Part shown: piece after piece, positions 10,402-18,435 of the stretch
How positions within the stretch are numbered: position 1 is the first letter of the stretch
How the letters are laid out: each line of letters starts with the position of its first letter
NCBI GenBank assembly: GCA_018064685.1
Contig: JAGHUS010000060.1
Span: 1-43,281, forward strand
Source of the DNA: Bacteroidales bacterium
GTDB lineage: Bacteria > Bacteroidota > Bacteroidia > Bacteroidales > Bacteroidaceae
Direction of reading: 5' to 3'
Length of the DNA stretch: 43,281 bases
Position numbers and translations under genes: made by a program
Notes under the pieces: generated by a model
What the model saw: the letters and a program-made list of their open reading frames with translations, nothing else
What the model was told of the DNA's origin: nothing
Database searches by the model: none

Positions 10402-11999
10402 CGATAATCTTTTTCTGTATCAGGTAAGGGTACAACATAGATGGCATCGTCGGCCGGGGTATATAGCGTGGCAAGGCTGGTAGACAGCCCATAAACCATA
10501 TTGGCAAAACAGCGCTTACGGTAGAAGAACACTTGTCCCTCACCCACCGTCTCGCGGATGTATTCGTAGGCCAAACGCGAACGGTTGTAGGCCGTGGTGC
10601 GAATGTCGCCTGTGCCACGATAGCGACGCAGTTCGTTGATGACGGCAGCACCTGCTTCACGCGAGGTCTGCGCCTCGGCAGCGATGAGGTACATCTCGCC
10701 CAAACGAATCAACGGCACCATGCGATTGCAGATGGCAGCGGTATTGCGTATATCGTCATATTTGTAGAAATAGAAACGGTTGCCCGATTGTTTCCAGTTG
10801 GCCACATAGCGATAGTCGTCCGTCGATGCCCAGAACGTATCATAGTTGTCGAAGATGAGTTTCGAGACGATGAGACTGTCCATCGTGAATACGGGCGAAG
10901 GTGCAAGCGAAGGATCGAAATAGTTGTCAAAGAGTTCACCTCTGTGCTCATTATTCAAGCCGAACACCACCTCGCTGGAGAAGATGCGATCGGGATTAGT
11001 AGGTGTGCCCAGCACCAACGAGCGGTCTACCATCGGGAAGATGCCGTCGCGACTGGCTTGCAGCACCACCTCAGCATAGTGCAACGCCTTCTCTCTGTAC
11101 AGAGCATCCTGTTCGCTTACGTCGCTGTAGTCGGTCTTACGTGGATCCCACATCCACTGATAGGCACGGGCCAACAAAGCATTGACAGCAAAATAGTTGA
11201 GACGGAAAGCACGATAGCGTTCAAAGTTATCGTTCGTCTTATTGTCCGGACTCATCAGCGTGCCTTTGGTGCGTACAGGATCGTCGTCCAGATAATTGAG
11301 CGAAGTTTCAAGGTCTGCGATGACAAGCTTCATCACGCTGTCAGCATCAAGGATGGGCGACACGTCCAAGTCCTGATGCAGGCGGTAGGGAATGCCACGC
11401 CCTTTTGCATTTCTAATATAGACAGGACCAAAGAGACGCAGCATGTCGAAATGCAGATAGGCACGCAAAGCCAGTGCCTCTCCCTTGATGAGGTTATAGC
11501 GATTACCGGTAAAGAGCGCCTTGTCAGCGTCGATGTGGTCGAGTATCTTATTGCAGTTGGCAATGAGGGCATACGCCTTGTCCCACGTCTGGTCAAAACG
11601 GCTACGCCAGTACTTTGTGCCATAGCGATGGTTCCAGAGGTCGATGTATGAGCCCCATGTCTCCTCGTTGTCACCCACTTGCCATACCTGTCCCATCACT
11701 TCTACCATCTCCACCGTGAGCGACTTGCCATACAGGGCATCGTTGTTCAGGTCAAGGTAGATGCCATTAAGCAACTTCTCATACCCTTGCTGAGATGCCA
11801 GCAATTCGTCCTCTGCTATCTGGTCGTAGGGCTTGACGTCGAGGTAGGAGGAGCAGGATGTCAGCACAAGCAGACCCACCCCCAGCAGACCCACCCCCAG
11901 CCCCTCCCTCATAAGGAGGGGAGTAGATAGTACTGACCGCTTAAGGAATCGCAGTAAGTTACTTAGCGTATTTATTATATAAGATAGTACTGAAATCAT
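10398..11999 (-). CDS. SusD/RagB-family outer-membrane lipoprotein
   Basis: This is the surface ligand-binding lid of a TonB-dependent SusCD transporter. The 533-aa form carries the lipobox VLTSC (Cys49), then SSYLDVKPYDQIAEDELL, the standard SusD start. TPR-like helices include the segments ALALRAYLHFDMLRLFGPVY and AVNALLARAYQWMWDP, and the C-terminus contains LIRLGEMYLIAAEAQ, a SusD signature. The signal peptide is unusual: its hydrophobic core, LGVGLLGVGLLVL, is encoded by a REP-like element with an in-frame 15-bp duplication. Met30 within the element (ATG 11912) would give a normal 20-residue lipoprotein signal, so the true start may be there and not at 11999. It overlaps the DUF4843 gene by 4 nt. 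Confidence 0.95.
   Translation of the reverse strand: MISVLSYIINTLSNLLRFLKRSVLSTPLLMREGLGVGLLGVGLLVLTSCSSYLDVKPYDQIAEDELLASQQGYEKLLNGIYLDLNNDALYGKSLTVEMVEVMGQVWQVGDNEETWGSYIDLWNHRYGTKYWRSRFDQTWDKAYALIANCNKILDHIDADKALFTGNRYNLIKGEALALRAYLHFDMLRLFGPVYIRNAKGRGIPYRLHQDLDVSPILDADSVMKLVIADLETSLNYLDDDPVRTKGTLMSPDNKTNDNFERYRAFRLNYFAVNALLARAYQWMWDPRKTDYSDVSEQDALYREKALHYAEVVLQASRDGIFPMVDRSLVLGTPTNPDRIFSSEVVFGLNNEHRGELFDNYFDPSLAPSPVFTMDSLIVSKLIFDNYDTFWASTDDYRYVANWKQSGNRFYFYKYDDIRNTAAICNRMVPLIRLGEMYLIAAEAQTSREAGAAVINELRRYRGTGDIRTTAYNRSRLAYEYIRETVGEGQVFFYRKRCFANMVYGLSTSLATLYTPADDAIYVVPLPDTEKDYR
11869..11926 (-). repeat. REP-like element inside susD 5' end (copy C) with 15-bp tandem duplication
   Basis: The core (11883-11926) reads on the coding strand CTACTCCCCTCCTT, then ATGAGGGAGGGGCTGGGGGT. 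Two exact 15-bp copies (11869-11883 and 11884-11898) follow on the coding strand and encode GVGLL twice. The 5' half can pair with the GAGGGAGGGG half. Confidence 0.85.
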
Positions 12000-12004
12000 T
12001 TTGA

Positions 12005-12036
12005 GGTTGTGAGGTTATGAGGTTATACGATTATAT
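12005..12036 (+). repeat. 8-nt tandem array between susC and susD, 4 units
   Basis: GGTTGTGA, GGTTATGA, GGTTATAC and GATTATAT are in register. The same GGTTATGA unit occurs, on the opposite strand, in the array at 3596-3643. It occupies the 103-nt susC-susD gap together with a REP-like element. Confidence 0.65.
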
Positions 12037-12063
12037 GCTTTTGAGCTGCCCTTCCCCTATCAA

Positions 12064-12099
12064 CTCCCTCCCCTCGGGGAGGGGGCGGGGAGGGGGTCG
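12064..12099 (+). repeat. REP-like element just after the susC stop (copy D, opposite orientation)
   Basis: CCCTCCCC (12066-12073) and GGGGAGGG (12076-12083) form an 8-bp palindrome with a 2-nt centre, followed by GGCGGGGAGGGGGTCG. The tail corresponds to the CTGGGGGTGGGTCTG tail of copies B and C, but on the other strand. It could form a stable hairpin in the susC-susD transcript and lower susD relative to susC; that effect is inferred. Confidence 0.65.
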
Positions 12100-12102
12100 C
12101 TA

Positions 12103-15100
12103 TTAGAACGCTGCCGCCACTGTGAAACTTACCGTTCTTGCATACGGATAGGCTGTGCCTCGTTCCTGCTTGACGGTGCTGCGATAGAAGATGTCGTTCA
12201 TGTTGCATTGCAGCGTGAGGGCAGAGAGTTTGGCAGGAGCAATGAGGCGTTTGGGGAACTGATAGCTGACTACAAACGACGTGCCCTGTAAGGTGTTGCG
12301 GTTCATAACGAAGCGCGAGCTCTTGTCCGTTGTCTGCACGAGCGACATGCCCTTGAAACGCGCATCGGGGTTGTCGACACTCCATCGGTCGTACAGCGCA
12401 CGGCGATCCTGATTGTAGTTGATGTCCGAGAAGTCGATGTTTTCCACCTTATTGAAGAGGTCGGTATTGAACACCTGGCCACCGAGTTGGTAACTCAGAT
12501 AAGCCCCCACGGTAAGACCCTTCCAGTAGAAACTCGTACCCAACGTACCTTCGAGTTTGGGACGCGTGTCGCCCAACACCACCTCGTCGTCGGTACTGTA
12601 GTCGAAGGTGTATGTGCCATCCTTCTTGATGAAGATCTCCTTACCCGTGGCAGGATCGATGCCCGCCGAACGTACTCCCCAGATGGCCGTAGGCGAACCA
12701 CCATCGTAGTAGCGCGTCAGTTCGTTGGGCAGCAGTTTGTTGGCATTGTTCACCGCATCGAGCGCATTGCCAATCTTGCGGTATTCTGCCACATAGTGAC
12801 GGGCATTGAGCGAGATGTTCCAGTTCATCTGCTTCTCTGGATTGTTGATGGGTGTCACGCGCAGCATGGCTTCCACACCCTTCGTCTGCTGGGCACCAAG
12901 GTTCATATAGGTATTCTTCACACCCAACGAACCGGGCGTGGTGATGTTGCAGAGCAAAGGATCGGTATCCTTCACAAAATAGTCTGCCGTGAGAGAGATG
13001 CGCTTCTGCCATGCCTCCAAGTCGATACCGACGGTCCAGTTGAGCGTGTTCTGCCATTTCAAATTGGGGTTACCCAGACTATTGATCAGCACACCACTAC
13101 CGAAGACGTTGGTCATGGCCGATACGAACTGATAGGTCGTGATGCTCTGATAGGCAGCAAAGTTCTGATTGCCAGGGTTACCCAGGCTGGTGCGAAGCTT
13201 GAGCAAGGTCACGGCTTGCTTCTCGAGTGCCTTCTGCATCCATGCCTCCTTATGCACATTCCAGCCAAGACCGACACTCCAGGTGTGACGGAAACGGTTC
13301 TCGCTGCCGAACACCGTACTGCCATCGTGGCGCCAGTTGGCATCAAGCAAGTAGCGCTCACGCCACTGATAGCCACCGTTCACATAGTAGCTGGCGCTGC
13401 GACGCGTGCTCTCCGTATATCGGGGTTTACCATTCTCAAGATATTTGTTGGCAAAACTGGGAGCATCGAAAGCATCTTCCGTAAATCCCGTGGCAGAATA
13501 CCCATTGAGTGTCGTGCTGTTGTGGGCGAAGTTGAAGCCTGCCACCAGGTTGACCATGTGAGTTTCGTTGATGAGTTTGCCAAACGTCAGGTTGGCATCT
13601 CCTTCGTACTTCAACGCCTTCTGCTGACGGTAGTCGAAGCGGCCTTTCTCCGTCTCGTCAGCACTATCGAAGCGCGTATCGAGAGGCGACAGGTGCATCT
13701 CGCCCGTCGTACCGGTATGCGTCACGCCAAACTTGACACGAGCCCTCAGATAGTCGGTAAAGAAAGCATCGGCTATGAAGTTATCAGTAAAAGCCAAGGC
13801 ATTGCTGCGGTCATAGCTGTTGAGCGAAGCGTTATAGAGCGGATTGGAGACGGGTGTCTCATACTGATTGTCGGGATAATACAGATATTTGTCGATGCCA
13901 CCATCTGCGTTGTACTTGCGGTAATAGGGATTGGCGTTGGCATATTCCTGGAAACCGGTCGTAGGATCGCTGGTCTTTGTGTTATTCAGGATAAAATTGT
14001 TGCTGAATTGGAAAATGCCGGTACGATAGATCAGGTCGATGTTCATACCGAAGTTCTTACGGAAACTTTGCTCCATCACACCCTGCGTATTGCCGTATGT
14101 AACGCCGATTCCGTAACGTATCTTCTCTTCACCACCCTCGGCATAGACGTTATGCTTCTGGTCGAAACCAAGGCGAATGGGTTCGCTCAGCCAGTAAGTG
14201 TCCACACCACGGGCTATTTCCTTCAGTCGCTCGTTGTGCAGGTTGTCAAGGGCGAGTTGGTTGAGGGAGATGCCATTGTTATCCTTGTACAATCCAGAAA
14301 GCTCCTCAAAACGCATCTTCTCGCTGGCGTTCATCAGGTTATAGCTCGTCAGGTCTGCCCAAGTCAGTCCGTAGTCGCCCTTGTAGTTGAGGCGCAGTTT
14401 ACCGTGCTCTGGGCGTATCGTCTCGATGACCACCACGCCATTGGCAGCCTTCGAACCATAGATGGCCGTCGAGGCAGCGTCCTTCAGAATGGTAATACTT
14501 TGCACACGGTTCATGTTGAGGTCCATCACCGTCTGAACGTCTGTCTCAAAGCCGTCGAGAATGAAGAGTGGTTGGTTGGGGTCCTGTCCATACTCTTCCT
14601 GCAAGCCCACAATACTCGTCTTACCGCGCACCTCGATGTTAGGCATGGTGTTGGGATTGGAACCCATCAGCGTGTTCTCGTTGATCTTGAAACTCGGGTC
14701 AAGGACACTGAGGTTTTTCAGCACATTCTGTGCACCCAGCATACGCAGTTCCTTACCACTATAGGTCGCAGCACTACCCGTGAAACTCTCCTTCTTACGT
14801 TCATAGACGCCCGTCACCACCACATCCTTGATGGTATTGCTTACAGGCTTCAACCTGACCTTCAGCTGGCGTCCACTCCTGAGACGGTCGGCAGCAATGC
14901 TTTGCTTCTCGTAGCCAATGTAACTCACGAGCAAAGCATTATGATTACCATCAGGCAGCGTTAGCGTGAAAAGACCATCCTGATCCGTCGACGCACCTAT
15001 CTGCGTTCCTTCAAGTCGCACGCTGGCGCCTACCAGCGTTTCGCCCGTCTCTGCATCGCTCACCACTCCTTTCAGCACTTGCGAAAGGGCAGCCAGCGGA

Positions 15101-15141
15101 ATGCTCAATAAAATAAATAAGGTGAGAATTACACGTTTCAT
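12103..15141 (-). CDS. SusC/RagA-family TonB-dependent outer-membrane transporter
   Basis: A 1012-aa outer-membrane barrel that imports a SusD-bound ligand using TonB energy. The signal peptide is MKRVILTLFILLSIPLAALS-Q. Residues 23-100 are a carboxypeptidase-D regulatory-like domain (LKGVVSDAETGETLVGASV, SYIGYEKQ). The plug follows at about 115-235 (IEVRGKTSI, PLFILDGFETD, ITILKDAASTAIYGSKAANG, which are SusC signatures). The 22-strand barrel continues to the C-terminal Phe, the usual Omp end (VSFTVAAAF). It leads the operon susC, susD, DUF4843, PKD-like, tlpA. A -7 box TATCTTTG ends only 4 nt before the ATG. The ligand cannot be told: there are no glycosidases or peptidases in the locus. 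Confidence 0.97.
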   Translation of the reverse strand: MKRVILTLFILLSIPLAALSQVLKGVVSDAETGETLVGASVRLEGTQIGASTDQDGLFTLTLPDGNHNALLVSYIGYEKQSIAADRLRSGRQLKVRLKPVSNTIKDVVVTGVYERKKESFTGSAATYSGKELRMLGAQNVLKNLSVLDPSFKINENTLMGSNPNTMPNIEVRGKTSIVGLQEEYGQDPNQPLFILDGFETDVQTVMDLNMNRVQSITILKDAASTAIYGSKAANGVVVIETIRPEHGKLRLNYKGDYGLTWADLTSYNLMNASEKMRFEELSGLYKDNNGISLNQLALDNLHNERLKEIARGVDTYWLSEPIRLGFDQKHNVYAEGGEEKIRYGIGVTYGNTQGVMEQSFRKNFGMNIDLIYRTGIFQFSNNFILNNTKTSDPTTGFQEYANANPYYRKYNADGGIDKYLYYPDNQYETPVSNPLYNASLNSYDRSNALAFTDNFIADAFFTDYLRARVKFGVTHTGTTGEMHLSPLDTRFDSADETEKGRFDYRQQKALKYEGDANLTFGKLINETHMVNLVAGFNFAHNSTTLNGYSATGFTEDAFDAPSFANKYLENGKPRYTESTRRSASYYVNGGYQWRERYLLDANWRHDGSTVFGSENRFRHTWSVGLGWNVHKEAWMQKALEKQAVTLLKLRTSLGNPGNQNFAAYQSITTYQFVSAMTNVFGSGVLINSLGNPNLKWQNTLNWTVGIDLEAWQKRISLTADYFVKDTDPLLCNITTPGSLGVKNTYMNLGAQQTKGVEAMLRVTPINNPEKQMNWNISLNARHYVAEYRKIGNALDAVNNANKLLPNELTRYYDGGSPTAIWGVRSAGIDPATGKEIFIKKDGTYTFDYSTDDEVVLGDTRPKLEGTLGTSFYWKGLTVGAYLSYQLGGQVFNTDLFNKVENIDFSDINYNQDRRALYDRWSVDNPDARFKGMSLVQTTDKSSRFVMNRNTLQGTSFVVSYQFPKRLIAPAKLSALTLQCNMNDIFYRSTVKQERGTAYPYARTVSFTVAAAF

Positions 15142-15145
15142 GCTG

Positions 15146-15153
15146 CAAAGATA
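15146..15153 (-). promoter_or_regulatory. -7 box (TATCTTTG) touching the susC start codon
   Basis: The minus strand reads TATCTTTGCAGC then ATG, so transcription from this box would begin at or next to the start codon and give a leaderless mRNA. No TTTG lies at the standard 19-21 nt; the next one (15197-15200) is 43 nt away, beyond a 7-nt tandem array. Confidence 0.5.
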
Positions 15154-15161
15154 ATAATAAA

Positions 15162-15189
15162 TTAGGAATTAGGAATTAGGAATTAGAAA
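15162..15189. repeat. 7-nt tandem array (TTAGGAA), 4 units, upstream of susC
   Basis: TTAGGAA is repeated exactly three times and then TTAGAAA follows. The array fills the spacer between a TTTG box and the susC -7 box. The same 7-mer is at 6163-6183. Confidence 0.75.
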
Positions 15190-15204
15190 TTATTTCCAAA
15201 AGAC

Positions 15205-15270
15205 GCAGCGTGTTTTCAAAAAAGACGTAGCGTCTCTGCAAAAGTGACGCAGCGTCTCCGTAAAAAAAAG
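15205..15270. repeat. 22-nt tandem array, 3 units
   Basis: Units start at 15205, 15227 and 15249, each 22 nt long. They begin GCAGCGTG, GTAGCGTC and GCAGCGTC and carry an A-rich second half (CAAAAAAGAC, CAAAAGTGAC, GTAAAAAAAAG). The preceding 22 nt end in CAAAAGAC and may be a decayed fourth unit. The GNAGCGTC head matches units 4 and 5 of the array at 34644. Confidence 0.8.
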
Positions 15271-15294
15271 AGCCCGAGGCATGCCTCGAGCTCT
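15269..15294 (-). terminator. Rho-independent terminator of the OB-fold protein gene
   Basis: AGAGC-C-CGAGGCA pairs with TGCCTCG-A-GCTCT (12 bp with one mismatch). On the minus strand it is followed by eight T residues (A-run 15262-15269). It is 40 nt beyond the stop at 15335, and it abuts the 22-nt array. Confidence 0.88.
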
Positions 15295-15334
15295 AAAATA
15301 TTAGCGTCAGTTCGACGAAGTAATTTAAGAGGGA

Positions 15335-17716
15335 TTACTTCATCACCTTCTTGCCATTCTTAATAACAATACCCTTCTGATTTGCATTCACACGCTGACC
15401 AGCGAGGTTGAAGAGCATGTTCTGAGCAGCCTTGTCGGAAGATACACCAGCGATGCCGGTCAGATCCTTCTTCAGGTTGATGCTGACGATGTAGTACTGC
15501 ATGTTGAGTGAGCAATAGCCAAGGGCAGCTGCCTCGTACTTGTAGGTATTGGTATCAGCATCCTTTACGAAATGAAGACCACCATCCTCAGAAGCCATGT
15601 CGAACATGATGGGTGAGCCATCCTCAGACATAGCTGCCTCGATAACGAATCCACCATCCTCGGCTGTAGCATCGAAGCAGGTAATACCCAAGAAGTTAGT
15701 AATCATTACATCCTCGCCATCAAAGCCAAGGTAAACGGGGCAGGTGAAAGTACCTTCCTCCATGGTCTGACCATTGACATAGTTGAACTCCATGGTGTAA
15801 AGATCTACATTGGTACCACCAATCTCGGTGATGGTAACACCCTCCTTGATAGCAGTAGCATTCTGGCTGACACTAGCAATACCATTTTCGAAATACAACA
15901 CGCCATTGGTGTAAGCAGCCATAGCAGGGAGTTCAGGCACCTCAGCATCCACAATGTAAGGATCAGCATCGAAGATTACGGCAGCCATGTCTTCGTCAGC
16001 TACAAATACACCGGTAAGGGGCTCTTCGGTAAGACCGGTTACGGTGACAGTACCCTCTGCAGTACCAGCTACGGTGATGGTCTTCTGCTCGTAACCCATA
16101 ACAGCACCCCATCCAGGAATCTCTTCAACGACATTCTGGCCGTAGAGTGTATAGGTACCACTCAGCTCGGTAGCGTCGGCCAACTCAGGCTCCTTCTCGA
16201 TCTCGAACTCGGTAACACCCTTCACACCTGCTACGCTGAAGTAAGCGGTGATGGTGCCGAGAACAGCCACCTCCTTGCCGAGGTTCTCGGGATTGTCAAT
16301 CAGGTTAAGATTAGCGCGTGCGTCACTCTTACCGGGCAACTCAACGGGAATCCAATTGCCCTCCTCATCGGCCACGGCAATATTGGAAGCCACATTAGCA
16401 TCTGCCTCGTCGCCAGCGTGAAGCTTGCTACCAGAAGCAGCGGTACCGATGATAGTACCAGCTACCCAAACGGGATCGGTGGGGCAAGCAGGAGTACCAT
16501 AGAGACCCTTCACGTCGTTGATGGTATAGGGGTTTTCCTGAGTGCCCTCACCCTCAGCTACGTAGGGAGGCAGCTCACCAGCCTCATGCTTGATGTACTG
16601 AGCGTCCTTCATTTGAGGCTCGTCGTTGTGGGTAGAATACTTACCAACCACGGTCAGCATATCGCCAGCCTTTACGCCCAGACTTGCAAAATTCTGGCTT
16701 GCACCATCCTTGTCAAGAACACCATAAAGGTAGAGCTCGCTCTCACCTTCCTTGATGGTGAGGTTGCCATACTTGTCGTTAGCAATGCTCATTACCTGAC
16801 CGGTTACCTCGTAAGCTGTCTCGGTGTCTGCCTTAGACAGGAACTCAGCGATGGTGATATGAGTAGCTACAACAGGATCAATCTCCTTCTCGGTCTTGCC
16901 ATTGAGTGAGTACATCTTGCTACCAGAGGTGAACTCGTAGGTACCGTTGTAGTCGGTAAGCAGACCGCAAACCACTACATCGTCGCCATCCTCGAACTCA
17001 TCCTCGCTGGTGAACTTGGCACCCTTCAGGCCGAAGCCATGGTAAACAATCAACTTCTCAGCACCATCGGTGATGGTGTAGTTGGCATTACCATAGTCGA
17101 GTGAAATCTCCTCAATGCTTGCCACGGTACCCTTCACGTAAACCTCCTCGTTGAGTGCCTTGCCAGCCTTGATGATGGCGTTAGCCTCGCTAACGGTATA
17201 AGCGGTCTCGGGCGTGTTGGCAATGTGTACCTGCTCAGAAGCATCACCATTCAGTTCGATGGTCATACTGTTCATCTGGACGGTACTCTTGATACAATTC
17301 AGAGTTACGCTTGATGCGTTGCCAGTCCATGCACCATTGTTGTAGCCATCACCAGTCATATAGGTACTATTCAAGTTAGTACCATTGATCGTGATAGCAG
17401 TAATCTTGTCTGTGCCAGCAGCTGCGATGGTGATAGTTGCGGGCTTGTAGATACGCAAGTTAATCACGCCATCACTACCATCCTGAGGATTAGAACGGAA
17501 GAAACGAACACCATTTCCCTCTGAGTAGTTTACAGTAATGGTAATGCCATCCTTAGTGATAACACCACCATTTTCAACCTGAGTGTACTCTCCATTAGCA
17601 GCGGGATTGGCAATGCCAAAAGCCGAAGCATCGCTGAAATCAAGAGTTACCTCTGTCTTTGCGTTTGCCACGAATGCAAGCATCATGGCTGCAAAACTAA
17701 GTAAAAGTTTTTTCAT
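15335..17716 (-). CDS. Large secreted multi-OB-fold (DUF6359-like) protein
   Basis: A 793-aa secreted protein of unknown function. The signal peptide is MKKLLLSFAAMMLAFVANA-K. Residues 20-155 look like a beta-sandwich carbohydrate-binding-type domain (VRFFRSNPQDGSDGVINLRI). Three OB-fold-like modules follow, near 170-280, 285-375 and 385-500; each has a V-x-G-x-V/I strand pattern (EEVYVKGTVASI, AYEVTGQVMSI, VWVAGTIIGTA), and the third resembles DUF6359. Residues 510-730 are acidic beta-rich repeats. The end, FNLAGQRVNANQKGIVIKNG plus KKVMK, is the short basic tail found on many Prevotella extracellular proteins and may be a sorting signal. The protein is very acidic and has almost no lysine in the middle, which fits a surface location. 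It has its own promoter and terminator. Confidence 0.8.
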   Translation of the reverse strand: MKKLLLSFAAMMLAFVANAKTEVTLDFSDASAFGIANPAANGEYTQVENGGVITKDGITITVNYSEGNGVRFFRSNPQDGSDGVINLRIYKPATITIAAAGTDKITAITINGTNLNSTYMTGDGYNNGAWTGNASSVTLNCIKSTVQMNSMTIELNGDASEQVHIANTPETAYTVSEANAIIKAGKALNEEVYVKGTVASIEEISLDYGNANYTITDGAEKLIVYHGFGLKGAKFTSEDEFEDGDDVVVCGLLTDYNGTYEFTSGSKMYSLNGKTEKEIDPVVATHITIAEFLSKADTETAYEVTGQVMSIANDKYGNLTIKEGESELYLYGVLDKDGASQNFASLGVKAGDMLTVVGKYSTHNDEPQMKDAQYIKHEAGELPPYVAEGEGTQENPYTINDVKGLYGTPACPTDPVWVAGTIIGTAASGSKLHAGDEADANVASNIAVADEEGNWIPVELPGKSDARANLNLIDNPENLGKEVAVLGTITAYFSVAGVKGVTEFEIEKEPELADATELSGTYTLYGQNVVEEIPGWGAVMGYEQKTITVAGTAEGTVTVTGLTEEPLTGVFVADEDMAAVIFDADPYIVDAEVPELPAMAAYTNGVLYFENGIASVSQNATAIKEGVTITEIGGTNVDLYTMEFNYVNGQTMEEGTFTCPVYLGFDGEDVMITNFLGITCFDATAEDGGFVIEAAMSEDGSPIMFDMASEDGGLHFVKDADTNTYKYEAAALGYCSLNMQYYIVSINLKKDLTGIAGVSSDKAAQNMLFNLAGQRVNANQKGIVIKNGKKVMK

Positions 17717-17761
17717 AAGCGAAAAATTTGATTAATAAATTAAGTTTATACTTTTCGGGCA

Positions 17762-17769
17762 CAAAATTA
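17762..17769 (-). promoter_or_regulatory. -7 box (TAATTTTG) for the OB-fold protein gene
   Basis: The minus strand carries TAATTTTG at 17762-17769, matching TAnnTTTG. A TTG about 22 nt upstream may serve as the -33 box. The leader to the ATG at 17716 is about 45 nt. Confidence 0.6.
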
Positions 17770-17868
17770 CAAAAAACATTTGAATGGAGTGCAATATGCA
17801 CAAATAAAAAAAGTGTTGCGTAACAAAAATGTCACACAACACCCAATTATTTAAAGAAAAGTATGCTA

Positions 17869-18435
17869 TCAGAAGCCACCGCCACCGAAGCCGCCTTGAC
17901 CACCGCCAAAGCCACCACGGCCGCCGCCAAAGCCACCCTGACCACGGCCACCGCCGAAGCCACCGTTGGGCATCTGACCGCCCCAACCGCGCTGACGCTG
18001 ACCGAACACTTTATACAGCTGCTGTGCTGTGAGGGTGGGGAGCAGAAGGGCCATGTATTTCTTTGTTATCTCGAGGCGCTTGGTGCTCTGCTCAATCTGC
18101 TTCTGCTGCTGATCCAAGTTCTCTTTAATCTTGCCGTAGCACTCCTCGTCAGTCATTTTTTCGGGCTTTGTCTCATCGTTGCGGCTCTGTCGCTGGTTTT
18201 CATTGCCCATGCCCATAGCCTCGTTCAGCTCGTTCATATACTGGGTGTAGGTCTCGGCGAATGCCGTCTTGGCTTCGCCCTCCAGTTTCAGTTCCTTCAC
18301 CATGCTCTCGGTTTGGCGCTGTACCATTTCAGCACGCATCTTGTCGCGCTCCTCCTGTGTCATCTGTCGACGCTGGGCACTTGCAGTACTGCAGATAAGA
18401 AGTGCAGCTGCCATTGCAAAAAGAATCTTTTTCAT
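17869..18435 (-). CDS. DUF4890-like exported protein with Gly-rich tail
   Basis: A 188-aa exported protein: signal MKKILFAMAAALLICSTASA-Q, then a charged helical region (residues 22-140) with MTQEERDKMRAEMVQRQTES and KMTDEECYGKIKENLDQQQK. This layout recalls Spy/CpxP-like periplasmic proteins and fits the DUF4890 family of Bacteroidetes. The last 40 residues are a low-complexity tail of repeated GGFGGGRG/GGFGGGQG blocks ending GGGGF. No catalytic residues are seen. Copy number of the Gly block probably varies between strains because the coding DNA is a near-tandem repeat (17875-17970). Confidence 0.8.
   Translation of the reverse strand: MKKILFAMAAALLICSTASAQRRQMTQEERDKMRAEMVQRQTESMVKELKLEGEAKTAFAETYTQYMNELNEAMGMGNENQRQSRNDETKPEKMTDEECYGKIKENLDQQQKQIEQSTKRLEITKKYMALLLPTLTAQQLYKVFGQRQRGWGGQMPNGGFGGGRGQGGFGGGRGGFGGGQGGFGGGGF

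Noticed and set aside
12487..14964. An 825-codon open frame antisense to susC
   Set aside because: It lies fully opposite a strongly supported SusC protein and its translation has no domain pattern; codon bias of susC explains it.
6827..15141. A polysaccharide utilisation locus
   Set aside because: There is no glycoside hydrolase, polysaccharide lyase, esterase or hybrid two-component sensor with the SusCD pair, so only a SusCD-type uptake operon is claimed.
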